Origin: Magnetovibrio blakemorei
GTDB taxonomy: Bacteria > Pseudomonadota > Alphaproteobacteria > Rhodospirillales > Magnetovibrionaceae
DNA: 64,000 nucleotides
Direction of reading: 5' to 3'
Assembly: GCF_001746755.1 (NCBI RefSeq)
Contig: NZ_MCGG01000017.1
Coordinates: forward strand, 109,600-173,599
The position numbers and the translations under genes are program-made. The notes under the pieces were generated by a model that worked only from the letters and a program-made list of their open reading frames with translations, ran no database searches and had not been told where the DNA came from. Positions 8,282 through 17,536 of the stretch are shown in pieces (position 1 is the stretch's first letter; every line of letters begins with the position of its first letter).

Positions 8282-9541
8282 ATGTTTGCAACCGAATTGG
8301 GCAGCAATGCCCGTTTGCGCCGACAAGTTTCTAAAAAAACTCAAATTTCACTGGTCCCAGAGCTGCCGCATGCGCCTGAGGGCCATCGTTTGCCTGAAGA
8401 GCAAGGCGGGCTTTCGCCACGTATTGCCGCCTTCATTAAAGCCCATGAATTGCCCTCGCCGTGCCTGGTGGTGGACGTCGATGTTGTCGAGCACAACTAC
8501 GCGACCATGACCCACCTTCTGCCGTTGGCCAACGTCTACTTCGCCGTCAAAGCCAATCCGGCTGAAGAAGTGATTTCGCGCCTGGCCCAGTTGGGTTCAA
8601 ACTTCGACACCGCCAGCCCTGGCGAAATCGATTTATGCCTGAAGTTGGGCGTCCCGCCGTCGCGCATTTCGTACGGCAACACCATCAAAAAACAAGCCGA
8701 CATTGCTTATGCCTATACCCAAGGCGTGCGCATGTATGCCTTTGACAGCGACGCCGAATTGGAAAAGATCTCCATCAGCGCGCCGGGTTCAAAAGTCTAT
8801 TGCCGCATTTTGGTCCAAAGCGAAGGGGCCGAATGGCCGCTGTCGCGCAAGTTTGGCTGCGATCCCGAAATGGCGCTTGAACTGTTGGTGAAAGCCCAGG
8901 ACTTGGGTCTGGACGCGTCCGGCGTGTCGTTCCACGTCGGTTCTCAGCAGACCAATTTGAGCCAATGGGACCCCGCCATTGCCCAGGTCAAAAAGCTTTT
9001 TGACGAAGCCGCTCTGCGCGGTGTCGAATTGCGCATGATCAACATGGGCGGCGGTTTTCCGTCGCGCTACCGCGCCAATGTGCGTCCCTTGGAAGACTAT
9101 GCCCAAACCGTCATGACCGCGATGGTGCGCCATTTTGGCGCTGCCTTGCCGGAAATGGTTCTCGAGCCCGGCCGTTCTTTGGTGGGTGACGCAGGCGTCA
9201 TTCAGGCCGAAGTGGTTTTGACCTCGAAAAAGAGCGTCGATGACGAAAAACGCTGGGTGTTCTTGGACATCGGCAAATTTTCCGGTCTTGCCGAAACTAT
9301 GGACGAAGCCATCAAATACCGTTTGGTGACGGACCATGACGGTACCGAAACCGGCCCCGTCGTGCTGGCTGGCCCGACGTGCGATTCCGCCGACATCTTG
9401 TACGAAAAAACCGCTTATGAATTGCCGTTGGCTTTGCAAGCGGGCGACAAGGTGCTGATTTTGTCAACGGGGGCTTACACCACCACGTATTCATCGGTAA
9501 ACTTCAACGGCTTCGCGCCGCTTGAAGCGATCTGTATCTAA
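8282..9541 (+). CDS. Ornithine/lysine decarboxylase, fold type III PLP enzyme
   Basis: A 419-residue alanine-racemase-fold decarboxylase. It has the PLP-lysine strand YFAVKANP, the HVGSQ and GGGFP phosphate-binding segments, LEPGRSLV, and GPTCDSADILY with the active-site Cys and Asp at the dimer interface. This pattern is typical of eukaryote-like ornithine decarboxylases of alphaproteobacteria, which make putrescine. The ATG at 8282 is preceded by AGGGG; an open frame extends 24 codons further upstream but lacks a ribosome-binding site and would cover the leader. A GNAT acetyltransferase follows 14 bases later, probably in the same operon. Confidence 0.9.
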   Translation: MFATELGSNARLRRQVSKKTQISLVPELPHAPEGHRLPEEQGGLSPRIAAFIKAHELPSPCLVVDVDVVEHNYATMTHLLPLANVYFAVKANPAEEVISRLAQLGSNFDTASPGEIDLCLKLGVPPSRISYGNTIKKQADIAYAYTQGVRMYAFDSDAELEKISISAPGSKVYCRILVQSEGAEWPLSRKFGCDPEMALELLVKAQDLGLDASGVSFHVGSQQTNLSQWDPAIAQVKKLFDEAALRGVELRMINMGGGFPSRYRANVRPLEDYAQTVMTAMVRHFGAALPEMVLEPGRSLVGDAGVIQAEVVLTSKKSVDDEKRWVFLDIGKFSGLAETMDEAIKYRLVTDHDGTETGPVVLAGPTCDSADILYEKTAYELPLALQAGDKVLILSTGAYTTTYSSVNFNGFAPLEAICI

Positions 9542-9555
9542 CGAGGACCGGGGTG

Positions 9556-10089
9556 ATGAACGCCCTTCTGCAAACCGCCTTTATCAACGCCCCCGCCGTA
9601 TTGGTGCGGGCCGAACAAGCGGAGCACGGCCAAGATATTGATTCCTTGGTGGACTTAAACTTCGGACCGGACCGGTTTCGCAAAACCGCCTATCGGTTGC
9701 GCGATGGCCTTGATCCCCTTGACGATTTGGGCTTGGTGGCCACGCAAGGTAGCCGCCTGATTGGCACCATCCGCTTTTGGCAGGTGGCCGTCCAAGGTGT
9801 GTCCTCGACCTTGCTGCTGGGTCCGATTGCCATCCATCCCGACTTTCATGGTCGGGGGATTGGTCGGGCATTGATGAACGCCAGCTTGGAAAACGCCAAG
9901 GCACAAGGCTGGGACGCGGTGATTTTGGTCGGTGACGAACCCTATTACCGGCGCTTTGGCTTCACCCGTTCGTTGGTGCAAAACCTGGCCCTGCCGGGTC
10001 CCGTGGACTTGGCGCGGTTTTTGGGTCTTGAACTGGTGGACGGTGCCTTGAAGCACGCTTCCGGCATGGTTGGTCGCGTTGAAGTCTAA
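9556..10089 (+). CDS. GNAT-family N-acetyltransferase
   Basis: A 177-residue acetyltransferase. Motif A is clear: LLGPIAIHPDFHGRGIGRAL gives the R/Q-x-x-G-x-G/A acetyl-CoA loop, and GDEPYYRRFGF is motif B with the conserved Tyr region. It resembles the YhbS subgroup. The ATG at 9556 is used because AGGA lies eight bases before it; a GTG one codon earlier is possible. It is 14 bases downstream of the decarboxylase, so acetylation of a polyamine or related amine is a reasonable guess, not demonstrated. Confidence 0.85.
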   Translation: MNALLQTAFINAPAVLVRAEQAEHGQDIDSLVDLNFGPDRFRKTAYRLRDGLDPLDDLGLVATQGSRLIGTIRFWQVAVQGVSSTLLLGPIAIHPDFHGRGIGRALMNASLENAKAQGWDAVILVGDEPYYRRFGFTRSLVQNLALPGPVDLARFLGLELVDGALKHASGMVGRVEV

Positions 10090-10092
10090 CCG

Positions 10093-10725
10093 CTAGCGAA
10101 TTCCTGAGGCCAACATCACGCCAAAGGCGATGAACAAAGCCCCGGATATCTTGTTGACCTTACCTGAAATGGTTTCGCGGCCCTTGCCGACCAATGTTTT
10201 GGCCAGGGCCGCGTACATCATCAAGGCGGAAAACGACAACACCATCAAGGTCCCGCCTAAAATCGCCAACTGTTGCCAAATGGGTCGGCTGACATCCAAA
10301 AACTGCGGGAATAAAGCGCCGATCAACAGCAGCGCCTTGGGATTGCTGAGCGCCACCATAAGGCCTTGCAAATAACTTCTGCGGTGCGACGGCACCACTT
10401 CAATCCGTTTCAAACCGTCTTTGGTTGAGACTTTGGCCGCGCGCGATGCGCGCAACACCTTCACGCCTAAATAAATCAAATACAGACCGCCCGCGATGCG
10501 CAGGCCTAAAAACCATTCCGAAGAAGCGCTCATCAACGCCCCGACGCCGAGCGTCGAGGCCAAAGTAAGCACCGCCAATCCTGAAACATTGCCCAAAATC
10601 GGAACCACGGAACGTCCCAGGCCATAGCGACCGGAATGCGTCACCGCCATCAAAACGGCTGGGCCCGGCGTCAACACAGCCGCTACGGCGATCAAAACGA
10701 AGGAAAGCCAAACGTGGAGGTCCAT
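10093..10725 (-). CDS. LysE/RhtB-family amino acid exporter
   Basis: A 210-residue inner-membrane protein with about six hydrophobic segments. The N-terminal LTPGPAVL signature and GLYLIYLGVKVLR loop are typical of RhtB/LysE exporters, which expel amino acids or small amines. It is convergent with the acetyltransferase gene (three bases between stops) and lies five bases downstream of thiSG on the same strand, so it may be read through from it. The substrate is unknown. A second LysE-type gene is at 44391-45017. Confidence 0.88.
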   Translation of the reverse strand: MDLHVWLSFVLIAVAAVLTPGPAVLMAVTHSGRYGLGRSVVPILGNVSGLAVLTLASTLGVGALMSASSEWFLGLRIAGGLYLIYLGVKVLRASRAAKVSTKDGLKRIEVVPSHRRSYLQGLMVALSNPKALLLIGALFPQFLDVSRPIWQQLAILGGTLMVLSFSALMMYAALAKTLVGKGRETISGKVNKISGALFIAFGVMLASGIR

Positions 10726-10730
10726 TTAGG

Positions 10731-11744
10731 CTAAATCAACCCCGCCAACGGTGAGCTTGGGTCGGCGTACATCTTTTTCGGCATACGCCCGGCCAAATAG
10801 GCCAAGCGTCCCGCTTCAACGGCCAGTTTCATGGCCCGCGCCATCTTGATGGGGTCTTTGGCTTCGGCAATGGCGGTGTTCATAAGCACGCCGTCACAGC
10901 CCAGTTCCATAGCGATGGCAGCGTCAGACGCGGTGCCGACACCGGCATCAACCAGCACCGGAATGTTGGCCTGTTCGATGATGATGCGGATACCGACCGG
11001 GTTTTGGATGCCCAAACCGGACCCGATGGGAGCCGCCAGCGGCATGATCGCGGCGCAGCCCATTTCTTCCAGAATTTTCGCCTGGATGGGATCATCGGCG
11101 CAATAAACCATCACCTTAAAACCCTCATCGATCAGCGTTTGTGCCGCCTTGAGGGTTTCCGGCATGTTCGGGTACAAGGTTTTTTGATCGCCCAACACTT
11201 CCAGCTTCACCAAGTCCCAGCCGCCAGCTTCGCGCGCCAAGCGCAAGGTGCGCACGGCTTCATCGGCGCTAAAGCAGCCCGCCGTGTTGGGCAGATAGGT
11301 GTAGGTTTTGGGATCGACGTAATCCGTCAGCATTGGCTCTTTGGGATTGGACACGTTGACCCGGCGCACCGCAACGGTGACGATTTCTGCGCCAGACGCT
11401 TCAATGGCTTTGGCGGTTTCTTCGAAATCTTTATATTTTCCGGTGCCAACCAACAGCCGCGACCAATATTTTTCTCCGGCCACTTCAAAACAATCGGCCT
11501 TCAAGCTGGGATCTTGCCCCGGATCGTTACACGGCGTCTTGGGTGCACCGCCGCCGATGAAGTGAACAATTTCCAATTTATCGCCGTCTTCCAAAGCGGC
11601 GTCGCCATAGGTGGACTTGGGCACAATCTCCAAATTGCGCTCAACGGCGACCTTCGATGAGTCAAGACCGATTCGCGTCAACAGCTCATTGACCGTCAAA
11701 ACCGACTCAAATTCCTGAAATTCGCCGTTAATGGTGAGACGCAT
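10731..11744 (-). CDS. thiSG: Fused sulfur carrier ThiS and thiazole synthase ThiG
   Basis: One 337-residue reading frame joins two thiamin genes. Residues 1-70 are ThiS (beta-grasp, ending HFIGGG), the sulfur donor. After a short Cys-containing linker, residues about 85-337 are the ThiG TIM barrel: LVGTGKY, the imine-forming lysine in [20 protein letters not shown] and [10 protein letters not shown]. Together they build the thiazole phosphate of thiamin. There is no internal stop or frameshift. No TPP riboswitch is recognisable in the 176 bases shared with divergent aroQ. Other thi genes are not in the window. Such fusions are known in proteobacteria. Confidence 0.95.
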   Translation of the reverse strand: MRLTINGEFQEFESVLTVNELLTRIGLDSSKVAVERNLEIVPKSTYGDAALEDGDKLEIVHFIGGGAPKTPCNDPGQDPSLKADCFEVAGEKYWSRLLVGTGKYKDFEETAKAIEASGAEIVTVAVRRVNVSNPKEPMLTDYVDPKTYTYLPNTAGCFSADEAVRTLRLAREAGGWDLVKLEVLGDQKTLYPNMPETLKAAQTLIDEGFKVMVYCADDPIQAKILEEMGCAAIMPLAAPIGSGLGIQNPVGIRIIIEQANIPVLVDAGVGTASDAAIAMELGCDGVLMNTAIAEAKDPIKMARAMKLAVEAGRLAYLAGRMPKKMYADPSSPLAGLI

Positions 11745-11920
11745 ACCCTCTGCCTTTCCTATTATATTGCCTTGAAGACCGTTTTTTCACCGCTTTCGGC
11801 TGGTCTTGTGTGTTCAGCGTTGTAACATAAGCCAAAGTCCCTATTCCACAAGAGTATGTGCGTGCTATAAAACGCCCATACTGTATAACGAGATCTGAGT
11901 TACGATCTGAGGGTATTTCG

Positions 11921-12364
11921 ATGACAGCCAAGGTGTTGGTCCTCAATGGGCCGAACCTCAATCTTTTGGGAACGCGTGAACCCGATGTCTACGGCGCCGA
12001 GACGCTGGCGGGCATCGAGGCCAATTGCCATGCGCGCGCCAAAGCCTTGGACTTAGAAATCGAATTTCGCCAAACCAATAGCGAAGGCCAACTGGTGGAT
12101 TGGGTGCAACAAGCCCGAGGCACGTTTGACGCGTTGATTCTTAACGCCGGGGCCTATACGCATACCTCTGTCGCCATTTTGGACGCCTTAAAAGCCGTGC
12201 AAATACCGACCATCGAAGTACACCTATCCAATATTCACCAGCGCGAAGAATTCCGCAGCCATTCCTACATTTCCAAGGTTGCTGTCGGCATGATTTGCGG
12301 ATTTGGCGGATTTGGCTATGAAATGGCGCTGGAATCCGCCGCGCGCCTGTTGACCAAGAAGTGA
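11921..12364 (+). CDS. aroQ: Type II 3-dehydroquinate dehydratase
   Basis: A 147-residue cytoplasmic enzyme of the shikimate pathway that dehydrates 3-dehydroquinate. LNGPNLNLLGTREPDVYG contains the flexible loop with the essential Arg, the Tyr at its end is catalytic, and LNAGAYTHTS and VHLSNIHQREEFR are the remaining family signatures. The length is normal. The ATG at 11921 gives the canonical N-terminus; the frame is open 21 codons further upstream without support. It starts an aroQ-accB-accC run, an order common in alphaproteobacteria. Confidence 0.95.
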   Translation: MTAKVLVLNGPNLNLLGTREPDVYGAETLAGIEANCHARAKALDLEIEFRQTNSEGQLVDWVQQARGTFDALILNAGAYTHTSVAILDALKAVQIPTIEVHLSNIHQREEFRSHSYISKVAVGMICGFGGFGYEMALESAARLLTKK

Positions 12365-12376
12365 GACCAATCGCTC

Positions 12377-12826
12377 ATGAGCAAAACAATTGACGTCGAT
12401 GACGACCTGATCCGCAAGCTTGCGGGCCTGATGGACGAAACCGGCCTGACCGAAATCGAAATCGGCCAAAACGACTTTACGGTGCGCGTCGCCCGCGGCA
12501 GCACCGCTGTGGCCACCTATGCGGCTCCAGCGATGGGCCATGCCCCGGCAGCTGCACCAGAAACCCCGGCAGCCCCCGCCCATGCGGACCACCCCGGCGT
12601 GGTGACTTCACCCATGGTGGGTGTGGCATACACCGCGGCAGAACCCGGCGCGGCAGCATTCGTCAACGTCGGCGATCATGTCAGCGAAGGCCAAGTGGTG
12701 TTGCTGATCGAAGCGATGAAAGTGTTCAACCAAATCAAAGCCCCGCGCGGTGGCACGGTGAAAAACATTTTGGTGGAAAGTGGGTCTCCGGTCGAATTCG
12801 GCGAACCTCTTTTGATCATCGAATAA
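12377..12826 (+). CDS. accB: Biotin carboxyl carrier protein of acetyl-CoA carboxylase
   Basis: A 149-residue AccB. The N-terminal helical region is followed by an Ala/Pro-rich flexible linker (about 45-75). The C-terminal biotinyl domain has the EAMKVFN site, with Lys115 as the biotin acceptor. It carries CO2 between AccC and the carboxyltransferase for fatty acid synthesis. It lies 12 bases after aroQ and 18 before accC, in one operon. Confidence 0.96.
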   Translation: MSKTIDVDDDLIRKLAGLMDETGLTEIEIGQNDFTVRVARGSTAVATYAAPAMGHAPAAAPETPAAPAHADHPGVVTSPMVGVAYTAAEPGAAAFVNVGDHVSEGQVVLLIEAMKVFNQIKAPRGGTVKNILVESGSPVEFGEPLLIIE

Positions 12827-12844
12827 GCGGCGGGGCCAACATTT

Positions 12845-14194
12845 ATGTTCGACAAGGTACTTATCGCCAACCGGGGTGAAATCGCGCTGCGTATTTTGCG
12901 TGCGTGTCGTGAAATGGGCATCAAAACGGTGGCCGTTCACTCCACCGCGGACGACAGCGCCATGCACGTGCGCTTGGCCGACGAAGCCGTTTGCATTGGA
13001 CCACCCCCGGCCAAAGATAGCTACTTGAACATCGCCGCGATCATCTCGGCGGCACAAATTTCCGGCGCGGACGCCATTCATCCGGGCTACGGATTTTTGT
13101 CGGAAAACGCCCACTTTGCCTCTATTGTTGAAGAGCACGGCTTTGTCTTTATCGGCCCAACCGCCGAACACATCACCTTGATGGGCGATAAAATCGCCGC
13201 CAAAGACGCGGTCAAAAAAGCCGGTATTCCCGTGGTTCCTGGCTCTGACGGTGGTGTCAGCACCTATGAAGAAGCCATCAAAGTGTGCAAAGACATTGGC
13301 TATCCGATCATCATCAAAGCCACAGCGGGTGGCGGTGGACGCGGCATGAAGATGGCCACGTGCGAAGCTGAACTTGAACTGGCTTTCCGTTCGGCGCGCT
13401 CCGAAGCCGAATCCGCCTTTGGCAACGCCGAAGTCTACATCGAAAAATTCCTTGGTCGCCCGCGCCACATTGAAATTCAGGTCTTGGCCGACAACTACGG
13501 CAACGTGGTGCACTTGGGTGAACGCGATTGCTCGTTGCAGCGTCGCCATCAAAAGGTTTTGGAAGAAGCGCCCTCACCGGCCCTGAACAAAGAACAGCGC
13601 GACAGAATTGGCGCCATTGCCGCCGAAGCGGTGAAAAAAATCGGCTATCGCTCGGCAGGCACCATCGAATTCTTGTATGAGGACGGCGAGTTCTTTTTCA
13701 TCGAAATGAACACCCGCTTGCAGGTTGAACACCCGGTGACGGAAATGATCACGCGCCTGGATTTGGTGCGCGAAATGATCCGCATCGCCGCAGGTGCACC
13801 GTTGGGCTATACCCAAGAGGATGTGGTGTTTATCGGCCATGCCATTGAATGTCGCATCAACGCCGAAGACCCGGTGAGCTTCATGCCGTGTCCGGGCACC
13901 ATCGGCATTTACCATGCCCCGGGCGGCCTGGGCGTGCGCGTCGACAGCGGGCTATACACCGGCTACAAAGTGCCCTCGCACTACGATTCCATGATCGCCA
14001 AATTGATCGTCCACGGCACCAACCGCAACGAATGCCTAATGCGGTTGCGGCGCGCCTTGTCGGAATACGTCATCGACGGCCTGAAAACGACCATCCCGCT
14101 GCACCAAAGACTCGCCACCGCGCCCGACATCATCAACGGCGATTACGACATCCATTGGCTCGAAGCGTTTATGGAAGAGACCAAACCCAAATAG
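12845..14194 (+). CDS. accC: Biotin carboxylase subunit of acetyl-CoA carboxylase
   Basis: A full-length 449-residue AccC. N-terminal [14 protein letters not shown], the [10 protein letters not shown] stretch, the ATP-grasp glycine loop [24 protein letters not shown], and [14 protein letters not shown] with the metal-binding Glu and catalytic Arg are all present. It carboxylates biotin on AccB using ATP and bicarbonate. A strong terminator follows, so the operon ends here. Confidence 0.97.
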   Translation: MFDKVLIANRGEIALRILRACREMGIKTVAVHSTADDSAMHVRLADEAVCIGPPPAKDSYLNIAAIISAAQISGADAIHPGYGFLSENAHFASIVEEHGFVFIGPTAEHITLMGDKIAAKDAVKKAGIPVVPGSDGGVSTYEEAIKVCKDIGYPIIIKATAGGGGRGMKMATCEAELELAFRSARSEAESAFGNAEVYIEKFLGRPRHIEIQVLADNYGNVVHLGERDCSLQRRHQKVLEEAPSPALNKEQRDRIGAIAAEAVKKIGYRSAGTIEFLYEDGEFFFIEMNTRLQVEHPVTEMITRLDLVREMIRIAAGAPLGYTQEDVVFIGHAIECRINAEDPVSFMPCPGTIGIYHAPGGLGVRVDSGLYTGYKVPSHYDSMIAKLIVHGTNRNECLMRLRRALSEYVIDGLKTTIPLHQRLATAPDIINGDYDIHWLEAFMEETKPK

Positions 14195-14242
14195 ACCAAC
14201 GGACAGACACGCGACCTCGGTCGCGTCACCTGAACACAGGAA

Positions 14243-14278
14243 GGCCGGGCGACATAACATCGCCCGGCCCTTTTTCCC
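14243..14278 (+). terminator. Rho-independent terminator after accC
   Basis: GGCCGGGCGA and TCGCCCGGCC form a perfect 10-bp stem with a seven-base loop, followed by CTTTTTCCC. It lies 49 bases after the accC stop. Confidence 0.92.
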
Positions 14279-14325
14279 GGTCCATTTACAGTTTCGTCAA
14301 ATGGATCGGAATTCGGCTAAGGGAT

Positions 14326-14868
14326 TCAATAGCCGCCTTTCTTTCCGGCACCCGCAAAGATAAACGATCCGGTGTAATCGAACGGTTTCCACCACGGCCC
14401 CACGCCGGTTTCCTTGTCGGTGTGACGCATAAAGGCGTGACCCTCGGGTGGCTGGATATGGAACACCAGATTGTATTCACCCGCACCGTCCAGTTTGACA
14501 TTGGCACCGTAATGGGGGCCATCAGACGCAACCATGCCCATGAACATACCGGCTTTTTTCCAATCGCTGCCACTCTTCGTCAGCTCATAAGAAATGTTCA
14601 GGTAAGGGATCCATTCCCCACCTGCAAAGCCGTTTTCATTGCCGACAACGGCGTGAATATCGGCTTCCAGGTGAATGTCGGTTACGGCACTTCCTTGATC
14701 GTGCATGGCAGGTTCCATGTCGACGGGCTGGAGGAAGATGCCCATAACCTCCATACCGTTGATGACGATCGGCTCGCCGGCGGGCTGTTCGCCAGCCGTT
14801 GCAGCGGTCGTACCAATCGTCGCGGCCATTACGCTAATAATAATCATTTGCAACAGTTTTTTATGCAT
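14326..14868 (-). CDS. P19/Tp34-family periplasmic iron-binding protein
   Basis: A 180-residue secreted protein with a typical signal peptide (MHKKLLQ, hydrophobic core, cleavage near TAATAG). The mature part has the family's metal-site features: a Glu/Met pair in the VMGIFLQPVDMEP region, IHLEADIHA with two histidines, and PPEGHAFMRHTDKE near the end. P19/FtrA proteins hand iron (with copper) to FTR1-type permeases. It is the last gene of the operon behind the Fur box; AAAGGA lies before its ATG, so it can also be translated independently. The 45-base gap upstream shows no separate promoter. Confidence 0.88.
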   Translation of the reverse strand: MHKKLLQMIIISVMAATIGTTAATAGEQPAGEPIVINGMEVMGIFLQPVDMEPAMHDQGSAVTDIHLEADIHAVVGNENGFAGGEWIPYLNISYELTKSGSDWKKAGMFMGMVASDGPHYGANVKLDGAGEYNLVFHIQPPEGHAFMRHTDKETGVGPWWKPFDYTGSFIFAGAGKKGGY

Positions 14869-14912
14869 ATTGAGACTTTCCTTTTCTGCCGTGTGTAAAT
14901 TTGAGGAAAACG

Positions 14913-16310
14913 TTAGAGACTAAAGACGGCCGGATACCAGGCCGCACCGACAAAGGTGATGCTCACGGCACCACCTGCCAACGGAATAAACCGCACATGT
15001 GACGCAACGCCCTGGTGCGCCAAAATGCGCCAGCCGAGCCACAGGCTCCACACCGCACCCAGCGCAAACAAAACACTCTTCACCAAACGCACATCGTCTG
15101 CGGACAGGCCCAAAAGGGACAAAACGGAAAAGAGTTCCCCGCCCAAACCCAAGACCAAAGACACCATGGCCACCGGAGCGATTTGATAGCCAAGTTCGAC
15201 AAACCGACGCGACCAAGTGCGCGCCCCGCCAAGCCGACCTGCCAACCATGCCGACGCGCCCGTTGTGAGGCTCAGAACGATAACCGACAACACCATCCAT
15301 CCCACCATGTACCCCGTGATGGTGATAAAATCGACCCAGCGAAACACTTCACGCTCGACCGGAAACACCGCCATCAACCAGCTTGGGCCGGGCTCACCAA
15401 CCCACAACCAGCCGGACTTGATGGCGCTCGTCGCCAACCACAGGCGAAAGCTCTGATAGTTGTCCAGCACCAGCCACAAAAACCCACCCAAGGCGACGCC
15501 GTTGCCCAAAAAGAGAAACAGAACTTCGGACAGGTTCGGATTGCGCCCGGCAATCTCTTCGATCTCTATGCCCGGTCGGCGCACGGCCAAGCGCAAACCG
15601 CCTTGAGTATTGGGGTGCACGCAGCGAAAACATTCGATGCAGTGACGGGTTTCCGTTTTGCGTTTGAGATCAATCATGGTTGGGCACGCCGTCGCCTCGG
15701 TCCATGCATCGCCCCCTTCGCGCAGACGCTTGGGACGAAAGTCCACCATGCCCAGTCGTGAATAGACGCCCAACAACAGGCCAATGGGGCACGCATGACG
15801 ACACCACGCGCGCTTGTTCCGCCCCCACACGAAGCCGACGACAATGGCCACGGCCATCACCCCGCCAAACAGCAGCGCGGAGGTTTCCGCATGATCGCGC
15901 GCACCCAAGGTTTGCGCCCAAATGGTGATGACGATAAAACTGACAACTGGCGTCCCCGGCCACTGCAGCCACGCCGGAATGGCGCGTTTAAGGCCCTTCT
16001 TGTTCGCCCATTCGGACGCCGCGCCCATGGGGCACAGCAAGCCGCACCAACTGCGTCCGGTGAAAATCACCGACACGAACACAAGGGGAAACCACAGCCC
16101 CCACAACAGCAAGTTGGCGAACAGCCTGTAATTGTCCAACAGTCCGTCCTGAGGGCCCGGTATCGCGCCCAGGGGCGGCGCAAAAATCAACCCGACAAAG
16201 GCCAAAAACATCAGCACATGCACCCACACCAAACGGTGACGGTGACGCACGAAAAACGCCTCGATCCCGCTGACGATACGCTGTGCGCTCCGGGCGCCCC
16301 ACTCGGTCAT
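14913..16310 (-). CDS. Membrane polyferredoxin of the FTR1 system (FtrD/NapH-like)
   Basis: A 465-residue membrane protein with roughly nine hydrophobic segments. It has NapH/FtrD cysteine motifs: CGLLCPMGAASEW, CRHACPIGLLLGV, and a separate CIECFRCVHP cluster near the middle. These should bind Fe-S centres that move electrons across the membrane for ferric/ferrous cycling during iron import. The ATG at 16310 overlaps the FTR1 stop (ATGA); the longer open frame beginning at 16439 lies inside FTR1 and is rejected. A rationale for electron delivery comes from the FtrABCD systems of Bordetella and Brucella. Confidence 0.88.
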   Translation of the reverse strand: MTEWGARSAQRIVSGIEAFFVRHRHRLVWVHVLMFLAFVGLIFAPPLGAIPGPQDGLLDNYRLFANLLLWGLWFPLVFVSVIFTGRSWCGLLCPMGAASEWANKKGLKRAIPAWLQWPGTPVVSFIVITIWAQTLGARDHAETSALLFGGVMAVAIVVGFVWGRNKRAWCRHACPIGLLLGVYSRLGMVDFRPKRLREGGDAWTEATACPTMIDLKRKTETRHCIECFRCVHPNTQGGLRLAVRRPGIEIEEIAGRNPNLSEVLFLFLGNGVALGGFLWLVLDNYQSFRLWLATSAIKSGWLWVGEPGPSWLMAVFPVEREVFRWVDFITITGYMVGWMVLSVIVLSLTTGASAWLAGRLGGARTWSRRFVELGYQIAPVAMVSLVLGLGGELFSVLSLLGLSADDVRLVKSVLFALGAVWSLWLGWRILAHQGVASHVRFIPLAGGAVSITFVGAAWYPAVFSL

Positions 16311-17536
16311 GACGCACGCCTGCGCAAAAGCGGCCAGCAACTGCCCAACGCGAGGATCACCAATACGGCAAGCTGCGCACCAAGACTTTCCAGGGTCGGA
16401 AACAGACCCAACCACGATACTTGAAAACCACCATCCCATTGCGTCGCGGACACCCAGCGAATCACCTGGAGCTCCGCCACGCCCTTACCCACAAACACCA
16501 CCGCCAAGGCCCCTAAGGTCACCGCCGTGACGGTGAAAAACAATTTCAGCGGCAAACGCAAGCCGAGTATCCGAATGGCGACGAACAGCCCCCCCAACAC
16601 GACGGCGGCCAGCACAAAGCCGCTGATGATGGCGTCACCGCCGTCTGGGTGATCGGCGATCAAGGCTTGATAAAACAGAACCGTCTCGGCCCCTTCCCTG
16701 TACACCGCCAAAAACACCGCCGCCATCAAGGACAAACCACTGCCCGACTCAATCGCGCCATCGACGTGTTTGTGGATGTAAGCCTGCCAACGTTCAGCCT
16801 CGCGCTTGGACAGCAGCCAATGGCCCACGTACAGCAACACCCCAGCCGCGAGCAGCATGGTCAGCCCTTCCAAGGCTTCCAACGCTCGTCCGTCCAAGCC
16901 CATCACAGAGGTAAAAATCGCCCACGCGGTGAAAAAGCTCGCAACCACCGCCGCGAAGATGGCCCCGTACAGCATCGTCATGTGTTTGCGCTCACCGACG
17001 CGCTGCACGTAAGCAACCAGAGCCCCCACCACAAGCAGCGCTTCCGCACCTTCGCGCAAAAGAATCAAAAAAGCCGAGGAAAATGACGGCCACCACGAAT
17101 CCGCGCCCGAAGCCGCACTGAACACCGCCTGTTCTTCCATCAGTCCCAAACGCAAATGTTCCCATGCGCTCAACACCTCCAAGTGGGCGGCCCCTTTGGC
17201 GGACAAACTGATGAGTTGCGAAAATCGGCCTTCCAGTTCAGCTTTGCGTCCCCCATCGCGACGCGCAATGGCGTTTTCCAGCCCGCTCGCCTCGAAGTCG
17301 TCAAAATACAAATCCGAAAAAGCATCGCTTGACGTCAAGCCGTCCTCCGCCTGATAAGCATCTGCAAGCACGTTGCCGTGCTGGATTAAGGTTTCAAGCG
17401 CTGCGACAAAATCGGTGGCGGCCTCGGCCCTGGCCGCGCCGCCCATCAACACAAGGCCCAAAAACATCGTCAGAAGCAGCTTGCGCGCCACACCGAAAAT
17501 TGCCGTGGACATGACCGTGCAATCGTTAGCGAACAT
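16307..17536 (-). CDS. FTR1-family high-affinity iron permease
   Basis: A 409-residue permease. After a signal sequence, an N-terminal periplasmic region (about 40-140) precedes seven membrane segments. Two REGAE motifs, LLREGAEALLV and YREGAETVLF, are the iron-translocating sites of the family. The start at 17536 has AAAGGA about eight bases upstream and overlaps the previous gene by 11 bases. The periplasmic region contains a Y-F-D-FE / ENAI / E-RFSQ pattern shared with the upstream 168-residue protein. Imports iron across the inner membrane with the adjacent P19 and polyferredoxin. Confidence 0.92.
   Translation of the reverse strand: MFANDCTVMSTAIFGVARKLLLTMFLGLVLMGGAARAEAATDFVAALETLIQHGNVLADAYQAEDGLTSSDAFSDLYFDDFEASGLENAIARRDGGRKAELEGRFSQLISLSAKGAAHLEVLSAWEHLRLGLMEEQAVFSAASGADSWWPSFSSAFLILLREGAEALLVVGALVAYVQRVGERKHMTMLYGAIFAAVVASFFTAWAIFTSVMGLDGRALEALEGLTMLLAAGVLLYVGHWLLSKREAERWQAYIHKHVDGAIESGSGLSLMAAVFLAVYREGAETVLFYQALIADHPDGGDAIISGFVLAAVVLGGLFVAIRILGLRLPLKLFFTVTAVTLGALAVVFVGKGVAELQVIRWVSATQWDGGFQVSWLGLFPTLESLGAQLAVLVILALGSCWPLLRRRAS

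Noticed and set aside
11745..11920. A TPP riboswitch before thiSG
   Set aside because: The conserved CUGAGA and related blocks are not recognisable in this 176-base interval.
12608..13552. A 314-codon open frame opposite accB-accC
   Set aside because: Antisense to two well-conserved genes, with His/Phe/Arg-rich shadow composition.
14826..14850. A second Fur-like site (CTAATAATAATCATTTGC)
   Set aside because: It lies inside the signal-peptide coding region of the P19-like gene and matches only half of the consensus.
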